From Neolewinella agarilytica (GTDB lineage: Bacteria; Bacteroidota; Bacteroidia; Chitinophagales; Saprospiraceae), in the NCBI RefSeq assembly GCF_900110645.1, contig NZ_FOFB01000010.1, positions 62,001-126,000 of the forward strand: 64,000 bases of DNA, written 5' to 3'. Positions 1 to 9,086 of this stretch are shown here, in pieces. The notes under the pieces are model-generated. The model was not told the DNA's origin, did no database searches, and worked only from the letters and a program-made list of their open reading frames with translations. The position numbers and the translations under genes are program-made. Position 1 is the first letter of the stretch, and the number at the start of each line of letters is the position of its first letter.

Positions 1-2153
1 AGGTGCTCCACCAGGGCGCAGCCCAGGGCGGCCTGCTTTACTCCTTCAGCCGGGCGCTGAAGAAAGAAACCGGGCTGAGTACGCCGGAGCTGTATGCCAC
101 CACGATGGCCGACCTGAAGGCGGCCCAGGACAGCCTCACCGCCGCCCGCGCGCCCTTCATCGAAGGTCAGCCCATCGGTGCCACCCGTAAAGACATCGTC
201 AATTATCGTTTTCCGGCAATGGACGGCGAGGGCCGGCTAATGGCCTTGCGCAGCGGCTTCAAAGTATTGCCGCAGCTGGTGGAGATTGACCCGGCGGGCG
301 GGCCGGACCGCGTGGTCACCAATGTGGGCATCCAACGGGAGCCCTACGTGGACGTACGCGGCAAGTTCGCCGTCTGGATGGAACGGCGGCAGCACCCCCG
401 CTACACGAACCTGCAGTTCAGCGACATCATCCTGTACGAGCTGGGCAGTGGTCGGAAGCGGCAGTTAACGGAGAAGGGCAAGTACGTCTCTCCTTCCCTG
501 AGTTTTGATGGCCGGCAAATTGTATCGGTCTACCACGACCCGCTGGCCGGCCCCCCGGAGATCGTGATCCTGAACACCGTTAGCGGCGAAGTAGAGAGTC
601 GCTTCCGCCGTAACGCCACCTCGGTTAGCTTCCCGCGCTTCTCGCCGGACGGCAAGACGGTCTACTTCTTCGACCAGCAATACAGCGGCATCGCCATAAT
701 GGCGCTGGACCTGGCCTCGGGGCAAACCACAACCCTCAAAGAACGGTCGCCGGAAGCGATTGATCTGCTGCGGGTAGCCCCGGGCGGCACGCTGGTCTAC
801 GCCAGCGGCCGGGACGGCGTGGATAACATCTACCAGCTGGAGCCGGCCAGCGGCGACATTGTCCAGCTGACGAACGTCGCCGTAGGAGCTACCATGCCCT
901 TACTGACTAAAGACGGTTATCTTATCTACAGCACCCCGACACCGAAGGGGCTGCGACTTCAGCGGTTGGCATTTGGCGGAGACAAAAACCTGAACGGCGT
1001 ATATGGCGGTTTGTACGCGGGTATTCCGGGCGGGCTGCTGCCCGCCGGCCCCAGCTATTACGAGCGGGCAGCGGGCTTCGTGGAGGAGGCCGTGGACCTC
1101 TCCAGTACGGTGGAAGCTAAAGAGTACCCGGTGAGCGATTTCTCCGACAACCTGGGGGGTATTAAGCTACACAGCTGGTCGTACAACGGCAGTTACGTGA
1201 GTCCGGGGGCGATCATCGCGGCCACGAACGCGCTGAACACCATCGCCATTGACGTAGACGGGCAGTACAACCTGAACGAGAAGCGGTCGGCCGCCAGCGC
1301 CTCGGTGAATTACGGGGGACTGTTCCCCGTATTGCGTGCAGCCGTGGAGCTGCGGGACCGCAACTACTCCACCTTCCGGGCGGGCGTAGACACGGTTTTT
1401 AACCGGGTCAATCTGAACCAGCTGACGGTTAGTGGTGGCCTCCGCGTTCCCCTGACCTGGGTGAGCGGCAACTTCCAGACCAACCTGACGCCCGCCGCAG
1501 AATACACCTACTATGCGCTGAGCAACAACGAAGGCGGAGAGCTGCCGGACAACTTCGGCGGGCTGGGCTTTCAGTTGACTTTTTCCAGCTTTCAGCGGCT
1601 GGCTTATCAGCAGGTGCAGTCGCGGCTGGGTGCCTCCCTCTTCCTGCGCTACGATCAGGGCTTTGGAGAGGAGGACCTGGGAGATCGGTTTCTGCTGCGC
1701 TCGGCCATCAACCTTCCGGGGCTGTTCGCTACGCACGGCCTGAAGCTGGACTTCGACTACCAGCGGGAGCCCATCCGCAACGCTTATCAGTTTCCGGATG
1801 CCTTCCGGTATGCACGGGGCTACGTTGCGCCGGCCGCTGACCGGGTCTATCGCCTGGGGGTGAATTATCAACTACCGATTCTGTACCCTGATTTCGGTAT
1901 CGCCGGCGTCACCTATTTCCAGCGGGTGCGGCTCAATGCTTTTTACGATTACCACAACTATAGTCTGGAGGGAACAAGTATCCAGAATATTTCGGCCAGC
2001 TCCGTCGGCGGGCAATTCCTATTCGATAACGTCTGGCTAAACGCGCAGGACATAACGGTGGGCTTTGAGTTGGCTTACCGGCTGGACCAGGATTTGTTCT
2101 CCGGAGAAGCGAATGATCTGCGATTCCGGTTTTTGGTGAGCGGAGGGTTTTAG
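1..2153 (+). CDS. TolB-like propeller / outer-membrane barrel protein, 5' end cut by window
   Basis: The reading frame is open from the first base, so the N-terminus lies outside the window; the GTG at position 3 is only the first possible start and probably not the real one. About 716 residues are visible. Residues roughly 60-330 contain WD40/TolB-type repeats with phrases such as SLSFDGRQIVSVYHD, RFSPDGKTVYFFD and VAPGGTLVYASGRDG, which form a beta-propeller. The C-terminal 330 or so residues alternate aromatic and polar residues and end in FRFLVSGGF, typical of an outer-membrane beta-barrel closing on Phe. The family often has a gluzincin peptidase-like domain in front, which would be in the missing part. 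The substrate is unknown. The architecture is fairly sure; the function is not. Confidence 0.7.
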   Translation, partial: VLHQGAAQGGLLYSFSRALKKETGLSTPELYATTMADLKAAQDSLTAARAPFIEGQPIGATRKDIVNYRFPAMDGEGRLMALRSGFKVLPQLVEIDPAGGPDRVVTNVGIQREPYVDVRGKFAVWMERRQHPRYTNLQFSDIILYELGSGRKRQLTEKGKYVSPSLSFDGRQIVSVYHDPLAGPPEIVILNTVSGEVESRFRRNATSVSFPRFSPDGKTVYFFDQQYSGIAIMALDLASGQTTTLKERSPEAIDLLRVAPGGTLVYASGRDGVDNIYQLEPASGDIVQLTNVAVGATMPLLTKDGYLIYSTPTPKGLRLQRLAFGGDKNLNGVYGGLYAGIPGGLLPAGPSYYERAAGFVEEAVDLSSTVEAKEYPVSDFSDNLGGIKLHSWSYNGSYVSPGAIIAATNALNTIAIDVDGQYNLNEKRSAASASVNYGGLFPVLRAAVELRDRNYSTFRAGVDTVFNRVNLNQLTVSGGLRVPLTWVSGNFQTNLTPAAEYTYYALSNNEGGELPDNFGGLGFQLTFSSFQRLAYQQVQSRLGASLFLRYDQGFGEEDLGDRFLLRSAINLPGLFATHGLKLDFDYQREPIRNAYQFPDAFRYARGYVAPAADRVYRLGVNYQLPILYPDFGIAGVTYFQRVRLNAFYDYHNYSLEGTSIQNISASSVGGQFLFDNVWLNAQDITVGFELAYRLDQDLFSGEANDLRFRFLVSGGF

Positions 2154-2407
2154 GGGCGACGGCGCGCAGGGTGCGGGGTTTGGGTTGCGGGGGGGCAAGG
2201 GGCCTTAAATATTCAGTAGGTTGCTTATACACATTTTCCAGGCTGAATAAATCACAGACACCGGTACTCATCAGGCTCTTATTGAAAAAAACAGAAAATA
2301 TACCGAGCTGTTTCAGGGAGACCGTTGCCAGCACGTGGCTACTCATAGGCTCCATTCGTAAACCTAAGTTGAAAGTCCTTACATAAAATCCTCCAAAGAA
2401 CATTGAC

Positions 2408-3097
2408 ATGATTATCTCCCATGAGCACAAGTTCATTTACTTTAAAAATCGAAAAACAGCTGGAACTTCAATTGAAATTTCTTTGAGCAAAATTTGCGGG
2501 GAGGAAGACATTATTACACCACTACCTCCTGCTGACGAAAAAATACGACACAATCTGGGCTTTCGATGTGCTCAGAACTATAAAAAGCCCAGGGATAAGT
2601 GGAGTCGGCGAGAACGCTGGATACATTTCAGAAAGGGCAAAGAACCGAGAGGGTTTTACAACCATATCTCCTGTGAAGAAGTTAGCCAAATAATTGACCA
2701 GGCAACCTGGGATTCTTATTTTAAATTCACAACAGAACGCAACCCTTTTGACAAAGTAGTTTCCTTCTACTACTGGAGAAAAGCTGACGAAAAGTATGAA
2801 CGAATTTCTGATTGGATTTCAGATGGCGGCCTCGCACAAATGCGATCCTATGATCTGTACGCAATTGGGAAATTGCCAGCAGTAGATACTATTTACCGGT
2901 ATGAGTCTTTTGACTTTTTCGAAAAAGATCTTACTGAAAAGCTACAACTGGACGAACCATTCAAAATGATAAAGTATAAAGCTAAAAGTAATTCAAGAAA
3001 AGTCAGAAACTATAAAGATGTGCTGGATGAAAAAGCCATTGAGTTAATAAAAATTGCTTTCGCAAGAGAGATCAGCTTACTTGGATATACACTCTAG
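2408..3097 (+). CDS. Sulfotransferase family 2 protein
   Basis: A 229-residue predicted cytosolic sulfotransferase that would move sulfate from PAPS to a hydroxyl of a glycan or similar acceptor. The N-terminus KFIYFKNRKTAGTSIEISL matches the 5'-phosphosulfate loop of the Sulfotransfer_2 family (K-TAGTS core), and FKFTTERNPFDKVVSFYYWR near residue 110 matches the 3'-phosphate-binding RNP..R..S motif. The length is normal for the family. It is the only plus-strand gene of the AT-rich glycan island and faces the end of the glycosyltransferase at 3131. The acceptor cannot be read from sequence. Confidence 0.75.
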   Translation: MIISHEHKFIYFKNRKTAGTSIEISLSKICGEEDIITPLPPADEKIRHNLGFRCAQNYKKPRDKWSRRERWIHFRKGKEPRGFYNHISCEEVSQIIDQATWDSYFKFTTERNPFDKVVSFYYWRKADEKYERISDWISDGGLAQMRSYDLYAIGKLPAVDTIYRYESFDFFEKDLTEKLQLDEPFKMIKYKAKSNSRKVRNYKDVLDEKAIELIKIAFAREISLLGYTL

Positions 3098-3130
3098 GCA
3101 AATTTCATCACGGCCTTATTGTCAGTCACA

Positions 3131-3967
3131 TTAATGCTGCCCATTAATTTTCGACTGCTTCACATAAGTTAGCTCGGCTCCATTTATCTCGCTAGCCGTG
3201 CGAGAGTAGGAACTTCCAAAGGAACCAAGGATTTTTGACGTTTTAGAGAGAGCGTACAATTCAGTAACTCCTCTATACATTCCTGTTAGCGTCGTTCTAT
3301 CACCAGGATCATAGCTAGTACATATAACATCACCGTATTTCTTCACCAGGTGTCTTTTGGTATCAGAACAGTCTGACGCCAGGTAAAAATTAGCCCGAGC
3401 ATCTCTTTCCATTTCTTCTTCTATTCTTCTTTCAAAAAGTTCCAACGGGCTTTTTTCTATAGCTACTTCGTGGTCCGTTCTTCTGATATGTATACCGATT
3501 GTAGAACTATTAAAGGCTCGGCTCTCCTGTTCTATCATTTGCTCTACAATTGGCAATGGCTTGAAAATGCTATACTTTTTCTCCGGCGAAAAAAATCGCG
3601 AGAAAGAAAAAAAGACGAGCCGTTGATATTCATCGTACAGCTCTTTAAAATCACCGCCTCTGTTTTTAAAATCTTTAATCTCAAATCGATCGAATATTTT
3701 TCCGGCCCATGGCATTTTCTGCAAGACATTAGGTAAAAACAGGTTGCGTACCCTCCCTTTCCTGAACCTGAATGGCAAGTTATCTAACTCGTACACCCTC
3801 AGGTTTTTTAGTGGCTCAAAAACATCATGGAACCGGCAGTTGATTAAATTTTCATCTTTAATCCAATATATTTTTAGTGGCAAATCGTAGGCCTCGCAGA
3901 ATGAAACTGCCGAATCAATAGCTCTCATTTTATTGCAAAGGCCTCCAGTTGGAATTAATTCTAGCAT
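3131..3967 (-). CDS. GT-B glycosyltransferase, fucosyltransferase-like
   Basis: I chose the ATG at 3967 (MLELIPTGGLCNKMRAIDS) because the longer frame from 4048 would overlap the upstream methyltransferase, and the family motif GGLCNKMRA sits directly after this start. That gives 278 residues. The sequence GIHIRRTDH is the HxRR.D signature shared by NodZ, FUT8 and O-fucosyltransferase-like enzymes, where the arginines bind the GDP part of GDP-fucose. The downstream stretch ANFYLASDCSDTKRHL and the SFGSSYSRTASEI segment also fit this group. It lies 7 bp after the FkbM gene at 3975, so the two are probably one transcript. The sugar donor is inferred from family, not shown. Confidence 0.65.
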   Translation of the reverse strand: MLELIPTGGLCNKMRAIDSAVSFCEAYDLPLKIYWIKDENLINCRFHDVFEPLKNLRVYELDNLPFRFRKGRVRNLFLPNVLQKMPWAGKIFDRFEIKDFKNRGGDFKELYDEYQRLVFFSFSRFFSPEKKYSIFKPLPIVEQMIEQESRAFNSSTIGIHIRRTDHEVAIEKSPLELFERRIEEEMERDARANFYLASDCSDTKRHLVKKYGDVICTSYDPGDRTTLTGMYRGVTELYALSKTSKILGSFGSSYSRTASEINGAELTYVKQSKINGQH

Positions 3968-3974
3968 AGTTATT

Positions 3975-4802
3975 CTATGATTCGTTTTCAGTTCTATACC
4001 AGTCGCCTGGTAACGGGTAATGCCCCCTGGCAGCATTATCAAAATCATAAGGGTGAGGAAACTCTGTTTGATAGCCTTTTATCTCAGCGACGTCTTTCCG
4101 GAGAAAGGTAAACTCCATGACCTTTGGGATATCTACTCCAAAAAGAGAATAAACAGACCCTTTGGGGCCCTTGAAATTATTTGGGTGGAGGTGAACGCAA
4201 ACGTGAGTTTGCAGAATTTTGTCAAAGACCGTCTCTGCCACATCAAAGAAGCCTCGATTCCAGAGATTCTTCAATCGATGAAACTCGATAACCATAATTT
4301 TAAATCGACCCATCAATTCATCAGAAGCGTTCATAAGCGCGGGGTATTCCCCTCCTTCGATATCCATTTGCAGTAACAACTCTGTATCGTTGGACAAGTC
4401 AGACGATTCAAACCAGTTATCTAAAGTCATAAAGGTTTCGTTGTTAGTACAGCCAATGTACTTTTTTTCGAAACTATACCTGTTTTTGTCAACTTTCCAG
4501 TTTGGCTCATCTACAGATTTGTCGGCCATAAATATTTTCATACCTCGTTCCAGGCAATCAAACTCGAATAAACTTACCCGAGCTACTCCGGGAGAAAAGC
4601 ACGCGGTAATATCCTCTAAACAATCAGGCACCAAATATCCTCCATCCCCTTTTGCTCCTAATCGGGTTAGCTGAAATTGGGTTCGCTGTGGATGTAGTTT
4701 CTGAATCAGATCCACCACTCTTTGCTTTTCAATGGTTTGCTGTAGAACAAACCCCCTTTTTTCCAATCGCGGCAGGATTACCTCAACTATAAATTTTTGC
4801 AT
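3975..4802 (-). CDS. FkbM-family methyltransferase (first copy)
   Basis: A 275-residue SAM-dependent methyltransferase-like protein of the FkbM kind. The acidic motif LLLQMDIEGGEYPAL in the middle is the family hallmark, followed by a hydrophobic strand IMVIEFHRL. The N-terminal GAKGDGGYLVPD segment fits the nucleotide-binding region of this subfamily. In surface-polysaccharide loci FkbM proteins typically O-methylate a sugar. It starts the pair 4802-3131 with the fucosyltransferase-like gene 7 bp downstream. No secretion signal is visible, so it should act in the cytosol. Confidence 0.7.
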   Translation of the reverse strand: MQKFIVEVILPRLEKRGFVLQQTIEKQRVVDLIQKLHPQRTQFQLTRLGAKGDGGYLVPDCLEDITACFSPGVARVSLFEFDCLERGMKIFMADKSVDEPNWKVDKNRYSFEKKYIGCTNNETFMTLDNWFESSDLSNDTELLLQMDIEGGEYPALMNASDELMGRFKIMVIEFHRLKNLWNRGFFDVAETVFDKILQTHVCVHLHPNNFKGPKGSVYSLFGVDIPKVMEFTFLRKDVAEIKGYQTEFPHPYDFDNAARGHYPLPGDWYRTENES

Positions 4803-4949
4803 AAGTTTTTTTTACACCATAATTTCAGATAGTATTCAACAATGAAGAATCGACGCAAATCAGGTCTAAAGGCTCACAAGATTTCACGGAAATTCTATCC
4901 TTTTCAAGCTTCGGAAAGCGTATTACATATCGAATACGGGTTACTTATT

Positions 4950-5633
4950 TCAGGAATTCGCTAAATAAATTATGTTGAAATACCTTCCTCCATTCTTCGT
5001 GGGCCGCCCGAATGGTTTCCTGAAGTATTCCTTGAAACCGTTTTTACGCATAAAGTCGTTCATACCCTGAATTTGACATGCTCCTTGATACGCATCAAAG
5101 TCTGCAACTTCGGTCTTGATAAATTTAAAGCGCTTCAATAAAGGTAGGCTACCTGCCAACACTAACAGTTCTGACCCTTGAGTGTCCATTACCAAGGCCT
5201 GATATTTTCCAGGATCAATTTTCTCCCGCTTTAACAACGAGGACAAAGTAATACTCCTCAAGGAAATTGTTTCGGTGAATTTCACATGTGGCCAGATTTC
5301 TTCATGTTCTTTGAACTGATAAATTGATGAGGATGCACCATTGTTGTTTGCGACATGAAATTCATACTCTCGGTGATCAACATCTGTAATAAGCGCTTGT
5401 ACTGACACTTGCTTTTTATAAGCTTTGGTGTTTTCTATTAATTGGTCAAATACGGCAGGAATGGGCTCTATCCATAGCACATTCAGGTCATGCTCAGCAT
5501 ATCGACCTGCCTCCTGGCCTTTATTAGCCCCGACATGGATAACACCCGTAACACTCTCTAAAAGCTTCTTTTCTTTATACCTGGCCACAACTGCTTTAGG
5601 TTTTCGAATTATTTTCAACCATCGTTTCTTCAT
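4950..5633 (-). CDS. FkbM-family methyltransferase (second copy)
   Basis: A 227-residue protein with the SAM-binding motif VIHVGANKGQEAGRYA near residue 32, an acidic strand end VLWIEPIP, and the FkbM signature YQALVMDTQGSELLVLAG. It is clearly different from the neighbouring FkbM protein at 3975-4802 and is not a recent duplicate. The expected role is O-methylation of a glycan or lipid-linked sugar in the cytosol. About 150 bp of non-coding DNA separates it from the next gene downstream, so it may or may not share that transcript. Confidence 0.75.
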   Translation of the reverse strand: MKKRWLKIIRKPKAVVARYKEKKLLESVTGVIHVGANKGQEAGRYAEHDLNVLWIEPIPAVFDQLIENTKAYKKQVSVQALITDVDHREYEFHVANNNGASSSIYQFKEHEEIWPHVKFTETISLRSITLSSLLKREKIDPGKYQALVMDTQGSELLVLAGSLPLLKRFKFIKTEVADFDAYQGACQIQGMNDFMRKNGFKEYFRKPFGRPTKNGGRYFNIIYLANS

Positions 5634-5827
5634 ACTTATTTATTTACCTAACGACATAATGAAATGTAAAGAGCGTGTTTAGACTTTCCTGATCCGTAAA
5701 TGGTGAGCATATTTTTTATGGGCGAGGCGAAAGTACAGGAGAAACCAACAAATCGGCTAGCGTTTCCAGTGGAGTCAGAGGCAAAACCTTCCGCCAATGA
5801 GTGAAGAGGGGGAAATTAAAACTCGTT
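5634..5827. repeat. Intergenic gap with a half copy of the AGAGCGTGT repeat
   Basis: No gene is visible. Positions 5670-5684 read AGAGCGTGTTTAGAC, close to the 14-bp terminal repeat of the 162-bp element at 21576-21737 (AGAGCGTGTCTAAA). No matching inverted partner was found nearby, so this may be a remnant of such an element. Confidence 0.35.
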
Positions 5828-7393
5828 CTAATAGCGCTTTCTAATCGCAGGTATCCACTTGACCAGAATTACAACTACTCTTGAGATAGCCCATCCAGTT
5901 TGCCAAAAAAAACTGGACTTTAAGTTGTCAGGGCGCGGAAATTTCACAAGCTTAAGAGATAGCAACCTGTCTTTAATCATATTTTCTCCGTCTGGTGGCA
6001 TCACAGATTTTATCTGCTTAGAAATACTCTTTTCCTTTATCTGACGCCGGAATTTTTGCCAAGATAAAATCATGTCAACATTCTCTTTTTCTAACGGAAC
6101 GACTTCAATCTGCACTACATTTTTTTCGTCTATTAGAGTTGAAAGTGACAAATCGATATTTAGGCATTGCATTCTTAAGAAATCTAATCCCCACTGCTGT
6201 CGAAGTCTTTCCCGCACCGGGGTTCCCAAAGCGGTATCAGGGGCGGTGGTTAAAGAATTTTCCCGTTTGATGCGGATATACAAGAATTCATCTACGTTCT
6301 TAATATTAAGAAAAAAGAAGGATTTTAAGTAAAACTGAGTATCCGAACTGTGTCTTCTTATCGTTGACAACCCTCCAACTTTGAGATAAGCAGATTTTTT
6401 TATCGCTGTAGTCGGAAATAGGATACCATACCGGTTCTCCCTCTTTCTTGTTTCTATTACATCCAGGGGGTAACGAATCGCTTCTAGTTGTTGGCTTATT
6501 TTATTGACCCGTAATTCATGACTACCCACTACATCTAATTGTTCGTCTTTTAATTTAGCAGTCAACACGGCTATTCGATCGATAGTAGAGCAGTCATCCG
6601 AATCGTGAAAGGTAATTATTTCCTCTTCCGTGGAACGCGCCAGCACATCTCTTGACGGATATGGACCGACCCCTTCCGGCAGGTTCACAAAAAAGTTTGC
6701 TTCTTTGTAGTCCTTGATTAAAGAAAAATGCTGCGTTGCAACTTCCTCATCAAAACATACAGAAACCTTTTTAGGCGATAATCTTTGCTTTTCTAAATAC
6801 CATAGCGCCGTCCTTAGGTCATTTAAATTTCCACGATGAGGCATAACTACCTCTGTACCCTCTGACACAGTATTTTTTAATGGAAAACACGGGTTTGGGT
6901 GGGCTATTTGGTGAACCGCAATTTGTTCGACAGCACACTCTTTGGAAATAGCCTTTAACACCAAATGATAAGCTAAACCAGTTGAAATTACGTCTCTACA
7001 GGAATTAGCAAATTCACTAGGTGACATCAAAAAACATTCTTCAGCAGAAACATCACCGGGTTTAAAGGCCACATCAGGACTACGATATTCTAATAGAACA
7101 AGTAAATGTGACACCTCAAGATCAATTTTTTGCTCTATTAAGTAGCATTCGTCTTGAAAACAATTCGCATCCTTACTCCTAACTAATCCAATAGAGTATA
7201 TACTGTTTCGCTCAAAAAAATGAGTGATTCTCTGGGCGTCACGCTGACTATGAAAAGAATTTAATGAACTTATGACATCGGATTCAGACACTTCCTTTCC
7301 GATAAGCAGGATTGAATAATCACAAAATGCTTGATCAAAAAAAGCAACCCGATTGGCCGGGAAAGAGGTAATTGTACGATTTGACTGATTCAT
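5828..7393 (-). CDS. Family 2-like glycosyltransferase
   Basis: A 521-residue protein whose middle part is a GT-A glycosyltransferase domain: from about residue 180, VVMPHRGNLNDLRTALWYLE, and around residue 255 the metal-binding motif EEIITFHDSDDCSTIDRIAV (DSDD in place of the usual DxD). The YLKVGGLSTIRRHSSDTQFYL stretch fits the acceptor region. The first 175 residues are not recognised. The last 70 residues are basic and end in a hydrophobic segment, which may hold it at the inner membrane. It starts 3 bp after the stop... of the sulfotransferase at 7397, so the two genes are almost certainly co-transcribed and may act on the same glycan. Confidence 0.65.
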   Translation of the reverse strand: MNQSNRTITSFPANRVAFFDQAFCDYSILLIGKEVSESDVISSLNSFHSQRDAQRITHFFERNSIYSIGLVRSKDANCFQDECYLIEQKIDLEVSHLLVLLEYRSPDVAFKPGDVSAEECFLMSPSEFANSCRDVISTGLAYHLVLKAISKECAVEQIAVHQIAHPNPCFPLKNTVSEGTEVVMPHRGNLNDLRTALWYLEKQRLSPKKVSVCFDEEVATQHFSLIKDYKEANFFVNLPEGVGPYPSRDVLARSTEEEIITFHDSDDCSTIDRIAVLTAKLKDEQLDVVGSHELRVNKISQQLEAIRYPLDVIETRKRENRYGILFPTTAIKKSAYLKVGGLSTIRRHSSDTQFYLKSFFFLNIKNVDEFLYIRIKRENSLTTAPDTALGTPVRERLRQQWGLDFLRMQCLNIDLSLSTLIDEKNVVQIEVVPLEKENVDMILSWQKFRRQIKEKSISKQIKSVMPPDGENMIKDRLLSLKLVKFPRPDNLKSSFFWQTGWAISRVVVILVKWIPAIRKRY

Positions 7394-7396
7394 CTT

Positions 7397-8371
7397 CTAA
7401 TGAGTATTCTTTCTTAAAAAAAAGGAGATCACCTTCCTTAACGGATAAGCGGCTTTCCAAACAAAAGACGCCTTGATGGCATGCAATTCCCTCTGGTTAT
7501 TTTGCAACTTGACGATATCTTTTTCCATTTTTTTTATTTCCTTGGTTTGAGCCAGTTTTTTTAACTTCACTTGTTGGAGAAGCTCTTGATTCTTTTCTTT
7601 TATGAGGGTAATCATCATAGGATGATTCAGCATTTCATCCTTCCAGCTTTCTGAAACCTTTCCAAAAGGAAAATCTTTATTTTCTACCCCAAATTTGTAC
7701 TGAAAAAATTCAACATCTGCCTGGTACCGAACCGCTACCTTTTCAACCAAGTCTGGCGTATAAAAGGTCTCGTATCTAAAATTTGCACTCTTGTTAAGTT
7801 GAGGAAGTGATGTAAATGGAATCCCGGTTTTCTCTTTGATTTCCTTTATGTGAAAGGCTAAATTTTCCATATTACACAGGTAGTTCATTGGAAACGTACC
7901 ATCATCATAAAGTGCCAAATAAATTTGGGAACAGAAATGAAAATCTGCTTTAGAGTCGGGAATCGAACAGACTACCTCAACAAATTCCTCAAATGGCATT
8001 CCTATGTACAAGTCAGGGCTACTATCCAAAATGTAATCTTCACCAGTTTTACTACTGGATTCGATTTTACTCTTGTAGCAAGAGACTAATCTTTCCCACG
8101 GGTTTCTTAGAATGATAAACTTTAGATACTTTCGATAAGTTGAGAGTAATTCACTCTGCATTGCAGCTGGAAAGTTATAGCTGTAGTGAACATCTTTTGG
8201 AAAATCCTTCGTCTTGCTCAAGCCTAACACCTCAACAAATTGAGCCTTCATTGTCGAGTTCGCATTCTTTTGTGTATTGAAGTAAATAACTTTGTACTCT
8301 TCTGCCAGGATATTTGAATTTTTCTGGTAATTCAATTTATAATGATGGGGCAAGCTAAAAGACGGTATCAT
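7397..8371 (-). CDS. Sulfotransferase family 2 protein with C-terminal coiled coil
   Basis: A 324-residue predicted carbohydrate sulfotransferase. VIYFNTQKNANSTMKAQFVE is the PAPS-binding loop (K.ANST core, as in chondroitin and heparan 2-O-type enzymes), and KFIILRNPWERLVSCYKSK is the 3'-phosphate motif. NYLCNMENLAFHIKEI is the usual family helix. After residue 250 the protein continues as a charged coiled coil (KEKNQELLQQVKLKKLAQ...) and ends in a basic amphipathic tail like those of bacterial glycosyltransferases, which suggests membrane or complex association. It is first in a two-gene unit with the glycosyltransferase at 5828. Confidence 0.75.
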   Translation of the reverse strand: MIPSFSLPHHYKLNYQKNSNILAEEYKVIYFNTQKNANSTMKAQFVEVLGLSKTKDFPKDVHYSYNFPAAMQSELLSTYRKYLKFIILRNPWERLVSCYKSKIESSSKTGEDYILDSSPDLYIGMPFEEFVEVVCSIPDSKADFHFCSQIYLALYDDGTFPMNYLCNMENLAFHIKEIKEKTGIPFTSLPQLNKSANFRYETFYTPDLVEKVAVRYQADVEFFQYKFGVENKDFPFGKVSESWKDEMLNHPMMITLIKEKNQELLQQVKLKKLAQTKEIKKMEKDIVKLQNNQRELHAIKASFVWKAAYPLRKVISFFLRKNTH

Positions 8372-8641
8372 GTTATTTTTTTGTTGTAGTGAATCAAGAG
8401 TAATGACTTGTCATGACTTAAGCATTCAAAACTTTCAGTGTTCTAATACGAATAAGGTCAAACCCAACCATATGTTTCTTGACTTCTTACAATGACTACC
8501 TGCTAAGTAAAGCGCGAAGCCTTAGCGCACAAATTTTGCGAAAATTCTCCATATTTTCCGCATTGCAAATTCAATTGCCCTGTCTTTCTTATCACTAGCG
8601 TAAAAATCAATCAGCCTATCTTATAGCGCTGAAGAAAGCGC

Positions 8642-8893
8642 CTGAGCTTTTCAGCAAGTCATAAAGATATCTACGTGAGTTATGACTACAATAGTCCAGG
8701 CTACCACAAAGAGACCTACCTGGATATATTCTTAGACAAGAACAACTGCTACTTCAAGTCCAGAGTTAAACGGATCTAATTCCGAAGAAGTGATCGAGGC
8801 GCAATTTCAGCATTATCCAGGCGGCTGGAGATCGTGTCCGAAGATTTAGCGGTGATTGTTGAGCGGTTTTTGGAAAAATCCACTATAAAGTAA
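8642..8893 (+). pseudogene. Possible decayed reading frame with one internal stop
   Basis: The 715-bp gap 8372-9086 holds no intact gene. One plus-strand frame reads like protein: HKDIYVSYDYNSPGYHKETY, then LDIFLDKNNCYFKSRVKRI, a TAA at 8777-8779, then in the same frame a helical stretch ending ERFLEKSTIK and a TAA at 8891-8893. There is no start codon in front. This could be the remains of a gene tail at the edge of the AT-rich island. I do not recognise the family, and chance is not excluded. Confidence 0.3.
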
Positions 8894-9086
8894 CATAAAA
8901 AAGGTCAAACTCTCTTCAAGAGGAAGTCCTCATTCAACAGTCGGCACGGCTACACCAAAGGCGGGATAACAAAAGTTATAAGCGGATGTCCATCGGATGC
9001 CCTGAATTTTGTAGTATACCTGAACAACGCATTTATCACCCATAACCCTCAGGTAGTACTCTTTATTCATCTCAACCGACATCCCA

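Noticed and set aside
1933-2436. 167-codon minus-strand frame over the end of the barrel gene and the sulfotransferase start
   Set aside because: It overlaps two better-supported genes on the other strand and has low-complexity Arg/Pro composition.
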